Positions 9,821 through 22,133 of a stretch of 64,000 nucleotides of DNA are shown in pieces. This stretch comes from an uncultured Pelagibacteraceae bacterium (GTDB taxonomy: Bacteria; Pseudomonadota; Alphaproteobacteria; Pelagibacterales; Pelagibacteraceae). The position numbers were made by a program, and so were the translations under genes. Location: the NCBI GenBank assembly GCA_902633335.1, contig CACPFY010000001.1, positions 62,001 to 126,000 on the forward strand, written 5' to 3'. Positions within the stretch are counted from its first letter, which is position 1. Each line of letters opens with the position of its first letter. The notes beneath the pieces are model-generated. The model made no database searches, was not told where the DNA came from, and saw only the letters and a program-made list of their open reading frames with translations.

Positions 9821-10804
9821 ATGGAAAATAAAACAATTAAAATTTTGTCTACCACAAAAGATATTGGAAAAAGAATAGATGTTTTTATTTCAGAAAATAT
9901 AAAAGAACAAACAAGATCGAACATCAAAAGATTAATTAACCTTAAAAATGTAACCGTTAATGGTATTTTAATAGAATCACAATCAAGAAAGATTAAAGAG
10001 AGAGATATAATTGAAATAAATTTCAAAGAGAATGAAAATAATATAATACAACCATCTAAAATGTCTGTAGAAATTGTTTATGAGGATAAAGACTTAATAA
10101 TTATTAATAAACCTCAAGGTCTCGTAGTTCACCCGGGTGCTGGGAATCTCAACGATACATTGGTAAATATTTTAGTAGGGAATTATAAAAAAAAATTGTC
10201 TAATTTAAGTGGTTCAACAAGACCTGGAATTGTTCATAGAATTGATAAAGATACAAGCGGATTAATAGTGGTGGCAAAAAACAATTACTCACACGCAGGT
10301 TTGGGTAAACAATTTAGCGACCACTCAATAAAAAGAAAATATATAGCATTAGTTTGGGGAGTGTTGAGGCCTCTTAAAGGAACTATAGAAACATTTTTAA
10401 CAAGAAGTAAAAGAAATAGACAATTAATGATTGCCGATGAGTTTAAGGGCAAGAAAGCAATTACAAGATATTCAATTGTAAAAGTTTTTATAAAAAAAAA
10501 TATACCTAAAATAAGCTTAATAGAATTTGAATTGAAAACCGGAAGAACGCACCAAATTAGAGCACATATGATGTATAAAGGCACAAGTTTGCTCGGAGAT
10601 CAAAAATACCGAAAAAAGAATTTAAAATTTAAAAAAATAGATAAAAATTTTGAAAAAATTTTGTTCTCCTTAAAGGGCCAAGTTTTGCATGCTCATACAT
10701 TGGGATTCGTTCATCCTAGAAGTAGTAAAAAAGTAGAATTTAAAACAAAATTACCATCAAATTTTAAAAAATTGGTTGATTACCTTGAAAATTTAAAAAA
10801 TTAA
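9821..10804 (+). CDS. rluD: RluA-family ribosomal large subunit pseudouridine synthase (RluD-like)
   Basis: Isomerises specific uridines of 23S rRNA to pseudouridine. I chose the ATG at 9821 (327 residues) because the longer frame opening at 9785 would run through the antisense tRNA-Arg. An S4-like RNA-binding domain occupies about residues 10-75; the catalytic motif HRIDKDTSGL is at 139-148 with catalytic Asp142; GRTHQIRAHM follows in the C-terminal half. Genomic position just upstream of rpoH is the usual alphaproteobacterial placement of rluD, supporting RluD over RluC. rpoH follows after 20 bases. Confidence 0.92.
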   Translation: MENKTIKILSTTKDIGKRIDVFISENIKEQTRSNIKRLINLKNVTVNGILIESQSRKIKERDIIEINFKENENNIIQPSKMSVEIVYEDKDLIIINKPQGLVVHPGAGNLNDTLVNILVGNYKKKLSNLSGSTRPGIVHRIDKDTSGLIVVAKNNYSHAGLGKQFSDHSIKRKYIALVWGVLRPLKGTIETFLTRSKRNRQLMIADEFKGKKAITRYSIVKVFIKKNIPKISLIEFELKTGRTHQIRAHMMYKGTSLLGDQKYRKKNLKFKKIDKNFEKILFSLKGQVLHAHTLGFVHPRSSKKVEFKTKLPSNFKKLVDYLENLKN

Positions 10805-10824
10805 AATTATATATCATCTTAATT

Positions 10825-11721
10825 ATGTCGAAAAAAAAAGAAATAACTAATTTACCGACTCCTGCATCAGGAAGCTTATCATTATACTTGTCACAAATAA
10901 AAAAATTTCCAATGTTAGATGCAGAGGAAGAATATTTACTTGCAAAAAATTGGAAGGACAGAGGAAATTTAAAAGCTGCTCATAAATTAGTTACAAGTCA
11001 CCTACGACTTGTTGCTAAAATTGCAATGGGATATAGAGGATATGGCTTACCAGTAAATGAGCTAATTTCAGAAGGAAATATTGGTTTAATGCAAGCAGTT
11101 AAAAAATTTGATCCAGATAAAGGATTTCGACTAGCAACGTATGCTATGTGGTGGATTAAAGCTGCTATTCAGGAATATGTTTTAAGATCTTGGAGCTTAG
11201 TTAAAATGGGAACAACAACCGCTCAAAAAAAACTTTTCTTCAATTTAAAAAAAATTAAAAAACAAATTGCTCCAGAACAAGAGGGAGATTTAAAAGATAG
11301 TCAGGTGAAAGAAATTTCAAAAAGATTAGATGTTGACTCCGAAGAAGTGATTAACATGAATAGAAGAATGATGGGGCAAGAAAAATCACTTAATAGCCCA
11401 ATCAAATCAGGTGAAACTGATGAATGGCAAGATTGGCTTGTAGATGAAAATTTAGATCAAGAGTTGCTTTTATCTCAACAGCAAGAATATGAGGATAGAA
11501 AAGAATTATTAAATAGTGCAATGAGCATTCTAAATGAGAGAGAAGCAGAAATTATAAAAGCTAGAAGACTTAGTGAAAATCCAAAAACTTTAGAGGATTT
11601 AAGTGCAAAATTTAAAATAAGTAGAGAAAGAGTAAGACAAATTGAAACTAAGGCTTTTGAAAAATTACAAAAATCAATGATTAATGCTAATAAGTCAAAA
11701 AATTTATTGCCAAAAAATTAG
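10825..11721 (+). CDS. rpoH: RNA polymerase sigma-32 (heat-shock) factor
   Basis: Alternative sigma factor directing heat-shock and protein-quality genes such as ftsH. 298 residues with region 2 (LRLVAKIAMGYRGYGLPVNEL through FDPDKGFRLATYAMWWIKA, about residues 60-112), the RpoH box QKKLFFNLKK at 134-143 that distinguishes sigma-32 from sigma-70, and a C-terminal region 4 helix-turn-helix (LEDLSAKFKISRERVRQIE). SAR11 genomes are known to carry very few sigma factors, so this is probably one of only two. Converges on purA with one base between the stops. Confidence 0.95.
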   Translation: MSKKKEITNLPTPASGSLSLYLSQIKKFPMLDAEEEYLLAKNWKDRGNLKAAHKLVTSHLRLVAKIAMGYRGYGLPVNELISEGNIGLMQAVKKFDPDKGFRLATYAMWWIKAAIQEYVLRSWSLVKMGTTTAQKKLFFNLKKIKKQIAPEQEGDLKDSQVKEISKRLDVDSEEVINMNRRMMGQEKSLNSPIKSGETDEWQDWLVDENLDQELLLSQQQEYEDRKELLNSAMSILNEREAEIIKARRLSENPKTLEDLSAKFKISRERVRQIETKAFEKLQKSMINANKSKNLLPKN

Positions 11722-11722
11722 T

Positions 11723-13827
<2,105 letters not shown>

Positions 13828-15159
13828 TTATTTTATTGAATTTTTAATTATTTTTATGCATTTTAGAATTAAATTCTTGTCATAAGACTCGGCCATAATC
13901 CTAATCTTTGGTTCAGTGCCAGATTTTCTAACCAAAATTCTTCCTTTTTGCCTCATAAGCCTGTTGGCTACTTTAATTGCATTCTTACACTTTAAACTAG
14001 TTATCACACTCTTATCTTTTACAATAACATTCTCTAAAACTTGAGGTAATGGTTTAAAAACATTTAGTAAACTGCTGGCCTTTTTTCCTTTTCTAAGAGA
14101 AAATAAGACTTCTAGCGCGACTAACAAACCATCTCCCGTCGTTGCAAATTTTCCTAATATTATATGGCCAGATTGTTCTCCGCCTAAATTAAAATTTAAT
14201 TTTTTCATTTTTTCTTTTACATATCTATCGCCCACTTTTGATCTCGAAAATTTTATTTTTTGGTTTTTCAAAAACTCTTCTAAACCGTAATTTGACATCA
14301 AAGTTCCAACTACTCCTCCTTTTAATATTTTCTTTAATTTCCACCGTCTAGCTAACATTGCAATTATTTGATCTCCATCTATAATTTTTCCCTTCTCATC
14401 ACACATGATTATTCTGTCGGCATCACCATCAAAAGAGATGCCAACATGTGCTTTAAATTTTTTTACAGCTGCTTTGATTTTAGATGGAAATGTAGAACCA
14501 CAATTTTTATTTATATTTAACCCATCTGGTTTAATACCAATAGAAACTACCTTTGCTCCAAGTTCTCGTAATAGCTTAGGAGCTGCTTTGTAGCAGGCCC
14601 CATTTGCGCAATCTAAAACTATTTTAGTTCCTTTTAAATGATAATTTTTTGGGAAATTATTTTTTAGTATCTTAATGTATTTATCATTTCCATCTTCCAA
14701 TCTTTTTACTCTTCCCAAAAATTTTGGATTTGAAAGTTGTTTTGTACTTTTTGTATCTATTAATTTTTCTATTTTTTTTTCGATTTTATCAGATAGCTTC
14801 ATACCGTCTGGACCAAATAATTTTAAACCATTGTCATAAAAAGGATTATGCGAGGCAGTAATCATTATACCCATATTTGCTTTCATTGATTTAGTAAGCA
14901 TAGCAAGACCGTTAGTAGGTAAGGGTCCTAAAGTAAACACATGCATACCTCCAGAAACTAATCCAGATACTAAAGCAGGCTCTAAAGTGTATCCTGATAA
15001 CCTTGTATCTTTTGCTATAATTGCAACTTGTTTAGTTTTTTTTTGATTTTTAAAATAAGTGCCTGAAGCCAAACCAAATTTAAAAAATTTTTCACCTGTT
15101 ATATTACCGCTGTTAACAGTCCCTCTTATCCCGTCAGTACCAAAATATTTATTATTCAT
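13828..15159 (-). CDS. glmM: Phosphoglucosamine mutase
   Basis: Interconverts glucosamine 6-phosphate and glucosamine 1-phosphate for UDP-GlcNAc, the precursor of peptidoglycan and lipid A and probably of the NeuC substrate further along. 443 residues. Phosphoserine motif TASHNP with Ser103, the metal-binding loop DGDADRI in the middle, the sugar-binding GGEQSGH and the C-terminal phosphate-binding RKSGTEPKIR are all intact. In many proteobacteria glmM follows folP and ftsH, as here (ftsH-folP-glmM). Confidence 0.96.
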   Translation of the reverse strand: MNNKYFGTDGIRGTVNSGNITGEKFFKFGLASGTYFKNQKKTKQVAIIAKDTRLSGYTLEPALVSGLVSGGMHVFTLGPLPTNGLAMLTKSMKANMGIMITASHNPFYDNGLKLFGPDGMKLSDKIEKKIEKLIDTKSTKQLSNPKFLGRVKRLEDGNDKYIKILKNNFPKNYHLKGTKIVLDCANGACYKAAPKLLRELGAKVVSIGIKPDGLNINKNCGSTFPSKIKAAVKKFKAHVGISFDGDADRIIMCDEKGKIIDGDQIIAMLARRWKLKKILKGGVVGTLMSNYGLEEFLKNQKIKFSRSKVGDRYVKEKMKKLNFNLGGEQSGHIILGKFATTGDGLLVALEVLFSLRKGKKASSLLNVFKPLPQVLENVIVKDKSVITSLKCKNAIKVANRLMRQKGRILVRKSGTEPKIRIMAESYDKNLILKCIKIIKNSIK

Positions 15160-16220
15160 TACTTCGATAAAATTTTTTTAAAAACTAACACACCTTGTTT
15201 AACTTCTTTAACATTATGCACCCTAAAAATTTGTACCCCTTGAGACATTAAAAAAAGCACAGATGCTATTGTTCCTCCGGTTCTATCATTACTATCATAA
15301 TTTCCTGATATTTGATTTATAAACCTTTTTCTTGAGGTTCCAACCAATAAAGGAAAGCCTAGACTATGAAACAAAGATATTTTAGAAATTAAAGTCAAAT
15401 TATGTTTCAAATTTTTACCAAAACCTATACCAGGGTCTAAAATAATTTTTTTGTTATCGAGATTTCCATTAATATTTTTTTCAAAAAAATCGTATATATC
15501 CAATAATACATTTTTATACTTTGGATTTTTTTGCATAGTGTTTGGTGTTCCTTGCATATGATGAAGTACTTTTGCGATGTTGTATTTCTTCAATTTGGTT
15601 AACGAGTCTTGATTATATTTAAAACCTGAAACATCATTAATCAAGTCAGCACCATACTTGATGCTTTTAATCATTAAATCAGATTTTCTTGTGTCAATTG
15701 AAAGACAAGTATTTTTATATTTTTTTTTAAATTTTTTAATTACGAATTTCACTCTCTCCCACTCTACTTCTGGATGTATAGTTTTTGAGCCTGGTCTTGT
15801 AGACTCTCCTCCCACGTCAATTATGTTTGCACCTGACAATATCATTTCAGATATATGTTTTATAGATTTGTTATTTTTATTAAATTTACCTCCATCAGAG
15901 AAGCTGTCCGGGGTTAAGTTCAATATTCCCATAATAGAGGGTTCGACAAAATTAACATGTTTTAGAAAGTTTTTTCTTTTCGAAATTATGTTCTTCAAAT
16001 CTTTTTTAACTTTATTTTTTAGCAGGGTATTTAAAGTATTGATTTTTTTATAATGAATTGTTCTATAGTGAGTTTTTTTGTTCTTTCTAATAATTATTTC
16101 TATCTCATCAAAAGATATATTTTTATTCCCACACAAAGGAAGGGCTTTTTTTGTTTTTATTAATTTTTTAGCTATTGAACCGTATTTAAAATTACACGCT
16201 CTTGTGTAATATTTGATCAT
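15159..16220 (-). CDS. folP: Dihydropteroate synthase with N-terminal extension
   Basis: Condenses p-aminobenzoate with dihydropterin pyrophosphate in folate synthesis. The 353-residue protein is longer than the roughly 280-residue catalytic unit: the TIM-barrel starts near residue 93 at SIMGILNLTPDSFSDGG, followed by DVGGESTRPGS, SIDTRK, NDVSG and KIILDPGIGFGK. The preceding ~90 residues (starting MIKYYTRACNFKYG) resemble an N-terminal domain seen in some alphaproteobacterial FolP proteins; its role is not known to me. Four bases separate it from ftsH. Confidence 0.93.
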   Translation of the reverse strand: MIKYYTRACNFKYGSIAKKLIKTKKALPLCGNKNISFDEIEIIIRKNKKTHYRTIHYKKINTLNTLLKNKVKKDLKNIISKRKNFLKHVNFVEPSIMGILNLTPDSFSDGGKFNKNNKSIKHISEMILSGANIIDVGGESTRPGSKTIHPEVEWERVKFVIKKFKKKYKNTCLSIDTRKSDLMIKSIKYGADLINDVSGFKYNQDSLTKLKKYNIAKVLHHMQGTPNTMQKNPKYKNVLLDIYDFFEKNINGNLDNKKIILDPGIGFGKNLKHNLTLISKISLFHSLGFPLLVGTSRKRFINQISGNYDSNDRTGGTIASVLFLMSQGVQIFRVHNVKEVKQGVLVFKKILSK

Positions 16221-16224
16221 TAGT

Positions 16225-18120
16225 TTAAACTACAGGCTTGGGTTTTAAACCTATAGTTCCTAAAGCTGAAGTTTCCTTTGCATCTTCTTTTTGATCGCTC
16301 TCAAAGGATCTGGTCGGTTTCTTATCTTTAAGAATTAAATCTCTTATTTCGTCACCAGATAAAGTCTCATAAACCAATAAAGCTTTTGCAATTTTATGTA
16401 AATCATCAATTTTTTCTGTAAGAACTGCTCTTGCTCTTTCATAACCTTTATCAACAATTTTTTTGACTTCTGAGTCTACTTTTCTTGCCGTTTCTTCCGA
16501 CATATTTTGCTGTTTCGTAACTGACCTACCTAAAAACACTTCTTCCTCATTTTCTCCATATGCTATCGTTCCCAATTCTGAACTCATTCCATATTTCGTT
16601 ACCATATTTTTTGCCATTTTAGTTACCATGTCAATATCTGATGATGCTCCAGACGTAACTTTATCATGGCCAAAAATAATTTCTTCAGCTATTCTTCCAC
16701 CCATTGCAACAGCTATATCTGAATGCATTTTTTCTCTAGTGACAGATAATTGATCTCTTTCGGGTAATCTCATTACCATTCCTAAAGCTCTTCCTCGAGG
16801 AATTATAGTTGCTTTATGAATAGGATCCGAGGCTTTCTCATTTAAAGCAACTATAGCATGGCCACCTTCGTGGTATGCCGTTAGTTTTTTTTCATCTTCA
16901 CTCATGACCATGGATCTTCTCTCAGCTCCCATCATTACCTTGTCTTTAGCTTCCTCTACATCTGACATTGTTACTACTCTTTTATTTTTTCTAGCAGCTA
17001 AAAGCGCAGACTCATTTACAAGATTTGCTAAATCAGCGCCTGAAAATCCTGGAGTTCCTCTAGCTATAGTTCTTAATTTTACATCTGGTCCGGTATTTAT
17101 TTTCTTTATATGAACTTTAAGAATTGCCTCTCTTCCAATTATATCTGGATTGCCTACAACAACTTGTCTATCAAATCTTCCCGGTCTTAATAAAGCTGGA
17201 TCAAGAACATCTGGTCTGTTAGTAGCCGCAATTAATATTATTCCTTCGTTAGTATCAAACCCATCCATTTCTACTAATAATTGGTTCAAGGTCTGTTCTC
17301 TCTCATCATTTCCACCGCCAAGACCAGCGCCTCTACTTCTGCCTACAGCGTCAATTTCATCTATAAAAATTATACAAGGCGAATTTTTTTTACCTTGCTC
17401 AAACATATCTCTAACTCTAGAAGCACCTACACCCACAAACATTTCAACAAAGTCTGAGCCAGATATTGAAAAAAATGGAACATTTGCCTCACCTGCGATT
17501 GCTTTGGCTAATAAAGTTTTTCCTGTTCCAGGGGGTCCGATTAGTAAAGCTCCTTTAGGAATTTTTCCACCTAATCTACTAAATTTTTTCGGATCTTTTA
17601 AGAATTCAACTATTTCTTCAACTTCTTCTTTTGCCTCCTCAACCCCAGCTACGTCATTAAAAGTAACTTTACCAGTCGCCTCGTTCAATAACTTAGCCTT
17701 AGATCGTCCAAAACCCATTGCTCCACCTTTGCCACCTTGCATTTGACGCATGAAAAAAATCCATACTCCAATTAAAAGTAACATTGGAAACCATGAAAGA
17801 AGTATGCCTAACAAAGAAGGCATCTTATCTTCTTTTGGAGAAGCAGTTATACTTACTCCCTTTTCAGATAATTTTTCAACAAGGTTAGGATAATTAGGAG
17901 AGAAAGTAGTAAAATTATCTCCATTCGCTAACAAACCAGAAATATTATTGCCTTGAATTTGAACCTCAACAACTCTCCCTGAATCAACTTCTGTTAAAAA
18001 TGTTGAGAAAGCCATTTTATCTTTATTTGCATTAATTTTCTTAGGATCCTGAAACATATTAAATAATCCTACGGATAAGAAAATTATTATGGCCCACATT
18101 AAAAGATTTTTAAAATTCAT
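16225..18120 (-). CDS. ftsH: ATP-dependent zinc metalloprotease FtsH
   Basis: Membrane-anchored AAA+ protease that degrades misfolded membrane proteins and, in other bacteria, LpxC and sigma-32. 631 residues: two transmembrane helices (about 7-22 and 102-124) around a short periplasmic domain, Walker A GPPGTGKT at 195-202, Walker [10 protein letters not shown], second region of homology around [19 protein letters not shown] (305-319), and zinc motif HEGGH at 417-421. Upstream lies a 91-base gap to tilS, the likely promoter zone. Neighbouring rpoH makes heat-shock control plausible but I could not identify a convincing sigma-32 site. Confidence 0.97.
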   Translation of the reverse strand: MNFKNLLMWAIIIFLSVGLFNMFQDPKKINANKDKMAFSTFLTEVDSGRVVEVQIQGNNISGLLANGDNFTTFSPNYPNLVEKLSEKGVSITASPKEDKMPSLLGILLSWFPMLLLIGVWIFFMRQMQGGKGGAMGFGRSKAKLLNEATGKVTFNDVAGVEEAKEEVEEIVEFLKDPKKFSRLGGKIPKGALLIGPPGTGKTLLAKAIAGEANVPFFSISGSDFVEMFVGVGASRVRDMFEQGKKNSPCIIFIDEIDAVGRSRGAGLGGGNDEREQTLNQLLVEMDGFDTNEGIILIAATNRPDVLDPALLRPGRFDRQVVVGNPDIIGREAILKVHIKKINTGPDVKLRTIARGTPGFSGADLANLVNESALLAARKNKRVVTMSDVEEAKDKVMMGAERRSMVMSEDEKKLTAYHEGGHAIVALNEKASDPIHKATIIPRGRALGMVMRLPERDQLSVTREKMHSDIAVAMGGRIAEEIIFGHDKVTSGASSDIDMVTKMAKNMVTKYGMSSELGTIAYGENEEEVFLGRSVTKQQNMSEETARKVDSEVKKIVDKGYERARAVLTEKIDDLHKIAKALLVYETLSGDEIRDLILKDKKPTRSFESDQKEDAKETSALGTIGLKPKPVV

Positions 18121-18211
18121 AAGTGTTAAATATGTATTTTTTTGTAATAAACAAGTATTATTTGAAAAGAATAAAGTTGTAAATATGGCAAAATATCTTG
18201 ATTAAAAGCAA

Positions 18212-19237
18212 TTATTGCAATGATTTTTCAATATATACGTAATTATTACTACTTCTTAACATGCAGCCTCCTAGGAAATGTTTAATTTCTCTTTTTGAAT
18301 TCAAGCATTTAAGTGCGGTTAGTATCTTTTTTGATCTAGGAGGATAATCAAATTTATTTAAAGACCTTATTACAAAGCCTAATATTCTAATTTGAAACTC
18401 TTCATTTAAAGAAAATAATTGATCTTTTTTTATTAATATTTTTTTGTCTTTTTTTTTGACTACTTTTTTTAAAACATCTTGAAAGTAAATATTAATAGTT
18501 TTGCTTGAGGATTTAAGATTATTAATTGATTTAATAATTTGATTTTCACCAATACCATATTTTTTTAATAAAGGTAAAAGTTTTCTTATATTTGATCTTA
18601 AAAATTTTTTATTATTGTTGCTGGGATCTTTTATATATGTTTTAAATATTTTTTTTGTAATAAAAATAAGATTTTCTTTACTTTCAGTCAAAAATGGTCT
18701 TAAAATTTTTGTATTGCCCTCTACATATGATGTAGTATCCATGGCGGATAGGCCTTGTACTCCGCTACCTCTAGATAACCTAATCAAAAAAGTCTCTATT
18801 TGATCATTTTTATGATGACCAGTTAAAATTAATTTGATTTTCTTTTTTTTACACTCTTTATTAAAAAGTGAATATCTTATTTTTCTAGCATTATGCTGGA
18901 TATTATTAGTTATTTTTTTTTTGTTATTTATGATTTTTAATTGAATATGTTGTTTCTTTAAAATTTTTTTAACATATTTTGACTCACTAAGTGAATTTTT
19001 TCTTATTCCATGATTTACATGAATAAAGTAAAATTTTTTTTTTTTATTATTTAGTTCTAGCACTTTACACATAGCTGCGAGTGCCAGACTATCTGGTCCA
19101 CCAGAAACTGCTACTAAGTATTTATTAGTCTTAAATCTTAAAATTTTTTTTTTAAAACTTAAATATATATTTGATATTCGCTCTGAGCTTGAGAGACAAT
19201 CTTTATGATTTAGAACAATTGAATTTTTTTTGCTCAT
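18212..19237 (-). CDS. tilS: tRNA(Ile)-lysidine synthase
   Basis: Adds lysine to C34 of the CAU-anticodon tRNA-Ile so that it reads AUA, a codon heavily used in AT-rich genomes. 341 residues, shorter than E. coli TilS. PP-loop AVSGGPDSLALAAM with SGGPDS at 45-50, then HVNHGIRKNS and GHHKNDQIETFLIRLSRGSG, are diagnostic. A run of 12 T (19034-19045, A on the sense strand) lies in the coding region and encodes lysines. The start overlaps the end of cpoB by 35 bases; a later start is possible since the first ~18 residues are not conserved. Confidence 0.93.
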   Translation of the reverse strand: MSKKNSIVLNHKDCLSSSERISNIYLSFKKKILRFKTNKYLVAVSGGPDSLALAAMCKVLELNNKKKKFYFIHVNHGIRKNSLSESKYVKKILKKQHIQLKIINNKKKITNNIQHNARKIRYSLFNKECKKKKIKLILTGHHKNDQIETFLIRLSRGSGVQGLSAMDTTSYVEGNTKILRPFLTESKENLIFITKKIFKTYIKDPSNNNKKFLRSNIRKLLPLLKKYGIGENQIIKSINNLKSSSKTINIYFQDVLKKVVKKKDKKILIKKDQLFSLNEEFQIRILGFVIRSLNKFDYPPRSKKILTALKCLNSKREIKHFLGGCMLRSSNNYVYIEKSLQ

Positions 19238-20156
19238 ACTGAGCTTTTTGTAACACAGACTTGCTTGCTTTTGGATATTGTTTTTTTATTCCAGTAATCA
19301 TAGTGCATCCTTGTTCTTTTTCACCAAGTTGAACCATCGTGATACCTAATTTTAAGAGATTGTCTGGTGCTTTGTCGCTTTTAGGATAATTTTGATATCC
19401 ATCTAAATAAGCCGTTGCTGCATCCGAATATAATTGTCTTATTCTAAATGTTTCACCATACCAATATTGAGCGTTACCCGCTAAGTCATGACTTTTATTT
19501 TTTTCTATAAATTCTTTTAAAGCGAACTCCGCAGTTTCATAATCTCCAATTTTCATAAAACTAATTGCAAAATCATATTGTTCTTTGGGAGCTTTGTTTG
19601 GAAGTAAAGATTCCGATCTTTCTGCCTCTGAGGTAGTGACGGCAGCAGTTGTGCCTACAGAAACAGTTTCCTGTTCCTCGGGAAGATTTTGCGTTGAATA
19701 ACCCGGAGTTGCTCCAAAGTCTTTCGGTTCACTTGTTCCAGGTAATTTAGCTTTTTTCTTATCTATATTTTTATTTGGTTCATTATTTTCTAGATCTGAA
19801 AATCTCATTTGATTATCTGATTGCATCTTAGTTATTCTTGAAGATAATTTATCCATTTTAAAATTTACTTCTTCAAATTTATTTGTGAGTTGTCTGAATT
19901 GTTCTTCTATTTCATTAAGACGTAAAAGATGTTTAGTAAGAACATCTTCGTTTAAATTATCAATGTTCGAAGATTTATTTTTTTCAATTATGTTGGACTT
20001 TTTATAAAATGCTTTTTCAAGAGTTTTTAAATCTTGCGAAATAATTTGTATTTGGTCAACTATTGCATCAACCTTTTCATCAGAGTGTAAAATATTAAAG
20101 TTTAACAATGATATTGTTATAATTAGAATTGAATATTTATTTTTAACAAAGCTCAT
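19203..20156 (-). CDS. cpoB: Tol-Pal system protein CpoB/YbgF
   Basis: Periplasmic TPR protein coordinating cell-wall synthesis with Tol-Pal constriction. 317 residues: an N-terminal hydrophobic signal (YSILIITISLLNFNIL), a coiled-coil region around residues 30-120, a low-complexity linker rich in Glu/Thr, and a C-terminal TPR domain with EQYDFAISFMKIGDYETAEFAL and AQYWYGETFRIRQLYSDAA. These TPR sequences are the YbgF signature. Located after pal, separated by an intrinsic terminator at 20187-20218, so it may rely partly on read-through. Confidence 0.92.
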   Translation of the reverse strand: MSFVKNKYSILIITISLLNFNILHSDEKVDAIVDQIQIISQDLKTLEKAFYKKSNIIEKNKSSNIDNLNEDVLTKHLLRLNEIEEQFRQLTNKFEEVNFKMDKLSSRITKMQSDNQMRFSDLENNEPNKNIDKKKAKLPGTSEPKDFGATPGYSTQNLPEEQETVSVGTTAAVTTSEAERSESLLPNKAPKEQYDFAISFMKIGDYETAEFALKEFIEKNKSHDLAGNAQYWYGETFRIRQLYSDAATAYLDGYQNYPKSDKAPDNLLKLGITMVQLGEKEQGCTMITGIKKQYPKASKSVLQKAQYEQKKFNCSKS

Positions 20157-20186
20157 ATTGTTTTTTAATTAGACATAATGGCAAAA

Positions 20187-20218
20187 AAAAGACCCTTTGT
20201 TTTACCAAAGGGTCTTTT
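20187..20218 (-). terminator. Rho-independent terminator downstream of pal
   Basis: A perfect 13-base inverted repeat (AAAAGACCCTTTG / CAAAGGGTCTTTT) around a six-base loop, with runs of T on both outer flanks, so it could work in either orientation. It lies between the pal stop (20242) and the cpoB start (20156) and would end pal mRNA. It is the only strong hairpin of this kind noticed in the window, which fits a streamlined genome with very few such structures. Confidence 0.85.
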
Positions 20219-20241
20219 TATAAAATGTTTATTATTGTAAA

Positions 20242-20715
20242 TTATTTGACTTTTACAGTAACCGATCTTCTGTTTTGAGACCAAGCTAGTGGAGTAGACT
20301 CTGAATTTACAGGTCTCTCTTTACCATAACTTATTACAGAAATTCTCTTTCCAGAAATTCCGTAAGTCATTAAATAATCTTTAACTGCATTAGCTCTTCT
20401 CTCTCCTAAAGCCAAGTTGAATTCTCTTGTACCTCTTTCGTCTGCATGGCCTTCAACAGTAACATTAAGTTTTTTGTTCTTTCTTAAGTATGTTGCTTGC
20501 TTTCTTAAAGTTTCTCTTGAAGCAGAAGTTAATGAAGATTTGTTAGTAGCAAAAAACACTCTGTCTTTAACACCGCTAGCTAAATATTCAACTGTGTCGG
20601 ATCCTGTGTATACGTCACCTGAAGTTTGTGACTTTTTTGCAGTTGAACAAGCACTTAGTGCAAGTGTTGCAAAAAGAATTAAAAATATGTTTCTTAAATT
20701 TTTGTTAAATTTCAT
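20242..20715 (-). CDS. pal: Peptidoglycan-associated lipoprotein Pal
   Basis: Outer-membrane lipoprotein that binds peptidoglycan and interacts with TolB. 157 residues: an N-terminal signal with lipobox LSAC, lipidated Cys23, then a short linker and an OmpA-like domain with VEGHADERGTREFNLALGER and the C-terminal NRRSVTV. Lies between tolB (76 bases upstream, with a good promoter candidate) and a strong terminator, suggesting a separate high-level transcript for this abundant protein. Confidence 0.97.
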   Translation of the reverse strand: MKFNKNLRNIFLILFATLALSACSTAKKSQTSGDVYTGSDTVEYLASGVKDRVFFATNKSSLTSASRETLRKQATYLRKNKKLNVTVEGHADERGTREFNLALGERRANAVKDYLMTYGISGKRISVISYGKERPVNSESTPLAWSQNRRSVTVKVK

Positions 20716-20739
20716 AGTATCCCCTAAGTTATTGCCGAC

Positions 20740-20768
20740 AATATTTCAAATTATCCTACATTATTCAA
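20740..20768 (-). promoter_or_regulatory. Candidate sigma-70 promoter of pal
   Basis: On the minus strand TTGAAT (20768-20763) and AATATT (20745-20740) are separated by 17 bases, upstream of the pal ATG at 20715. The 76-base tolB-pal gap is one of the larger gaps in the tol cluster. AT-rich DNA yields chance matches, so this is suggestive only. Confidence 0.35.
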
Positions 20769-20791
20769 GCCTAAATTACACAATAAATACC

Positions 20792-22129
20792 TCACTTTGA
20801 TAGCAATGAAGACCAAGATGGGTCCGAAGCATCAGTTTCTGTCTTAATTTTTCTCTCATTATAACCTGTTATATCTATAGACCACAATTTAGCACTAAAA
20901 CCTTTTCCTTGTGCTCCTGATTTTGTTTCTCTGTAAAAAACTAATACTCTACCATTTGGTGACCAAGATGGAGCTTCTTGATAAAAATTTTCTGTTAATA
21001 ATCTTTCACCAGATCCGTCTGATCTCATGACTCCAATATAAAATCTCCCTTTCCTTACTTTTGTGAAAGCGATTAAATCACCTCTAGGAGACCAAACTGG
21101 TGTTCCATAAATTCCATTACCAAAAGTTATCCTTTTTACATTTGTGCCATCACTTTTCATAACATAAATTTGTTGTAGACCGCTTCTGTCAGAATTAAAA
21201 CAAATATATTTTCCATCTGGTGAGTAAGATGGGGAGGTATCGATAGACGAATGCTCAGTTATTCTCTCTACAACCCTTGTTTCAAGATCCATAGTAAAAA
21301 TATCTGAATTGCCATCCTTTGCAAAACTCATAATTATCTTTTTTCCATCTGGTGAAAATCTAGGTGCAAATGTCATTCCAGGGAAATTACCGACCACCTC
21401 TTGTTTTCCTGTTTCAATGTCTAATAGATAAACTCTGGGTAAATTCCTAAAATATGATAGGTATGTTACCATTTGATTGCTTGGATTAAATCTTGGCGTT
21501 AAGACCAATTCATTCCCTAATGTTAAATACTTTGTTTTAGCTCCATCTTGATCCATAATTGCTAATTTTTTTACTCTTTGGTTTTTTGGACCACTTTCAG
21601 CAACGTAAATTATTCTTGTATCAAAATACCCTGCTTCACCTGTCAATCTCTCATATATTTTATCAGAAATTATATGAGCAACTCTTCTCCAATTTGATGG
21701 AGTGGTAGTAAAAGATAAGGCTATCATTTCTTTTGAAGCTGTTAAATCCCACAATCTAAACTCAACTTTTAATTTATTGTTTTTTACAGATAGTTTTCCA
21801 GTCACTAAAGCTTGAGCTTTAATTAACCTCCAGTCTTCAAATCTAGGTTTTAAGTGTGCTATGTCAGGTTTTTGAACAAAAGCCTCTTTTTTTAGAGGAT
21901 TAAAAAGACCAGTTGATTTAAAATTTTTTTCAATGATTGCTGAAATATTTACCCCAAGTTTTTTTGTATCTAACTTTTCTAAATTTTCCGATGATTTTTC
22001 TACGTGCAGTGGCGAAACAGCTATAGGCAATGGATCCAAATTTCCCCTAGTTATATCTACCTTTATTAATGCATTTGAGAGGGAGAATGAATTTAAATAA
22101 ATAAAAAGTAAAAAAATTAATTTCTTCAT
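20792..22129 (-). CDS. tolB: Tol-Pal system protein TolB
   Basis: Periplasmic beta-propeller protein linking Pal with the TolQRA inner-membrane motor. 445 residues: cleavable signal at residues 1-20 ([17 protein letters not shown]), an N-terminal alpha/beta domain to about residue 150, then repeated propeller blades recognisable as [45 protein letters not shown] and [15 protein letters not shown]. All blade repeats look intact. Four bases separate it from tolA. Confidence 0.97.
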   Translation of the reverse strand: MKKLIFLLFIYLNSFSLSNALIKVDITRGNLDPLPIAVSPLHVEKSSENLEKLDTKKLGVNISAIIEKNFKSTGLFNPLKKEAFVQKPDIAHLKPRFEDWRLIKAQALVTGKLSVKNNKLKVEFRLWDLTASKEMIALSFTTTPSNWRRVAHIISDKIYERLTGEAGYFDTRIIYVAESGPKNQRVKKLAIMDQDGAKTKYLTLGNELVLTPRFNPSNQMVTYLSYFRNLPRVYLLDIETGKQEVVGNFPGMTFAPRFSPDGKKIIMSFAKDGNSDIFTMDLETRVVERITEHSSIDTSPSYSPDGKYICFNSDRSGLQQIYVMKSDGTNVKRITFGNGIYGTPVWSPRGDLIAFTKVRKGRFYIGVMRSDGSGERLLTENFYQEAPSWSPNGRVLVFYRETKSGAQGKGFSAKLWSIDITGYNERKIKTETDASDPSWSSLLSK

Positions 22130-22133
22130 AAAG

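Noticed and set aside
16904-17746. Long plus-strand reading frames opposite ftsH and other genes
   Set aside because: They are antisense shadows of conserved proteins, with low-complexity translations and no family motifs.
18121-18211. Sigma-32 promoter for ftsH
   Set aside because: The 91-base gap is AT-rich and offers only loose matches; no site with the expected CTTG-type element and spacing was convincing.
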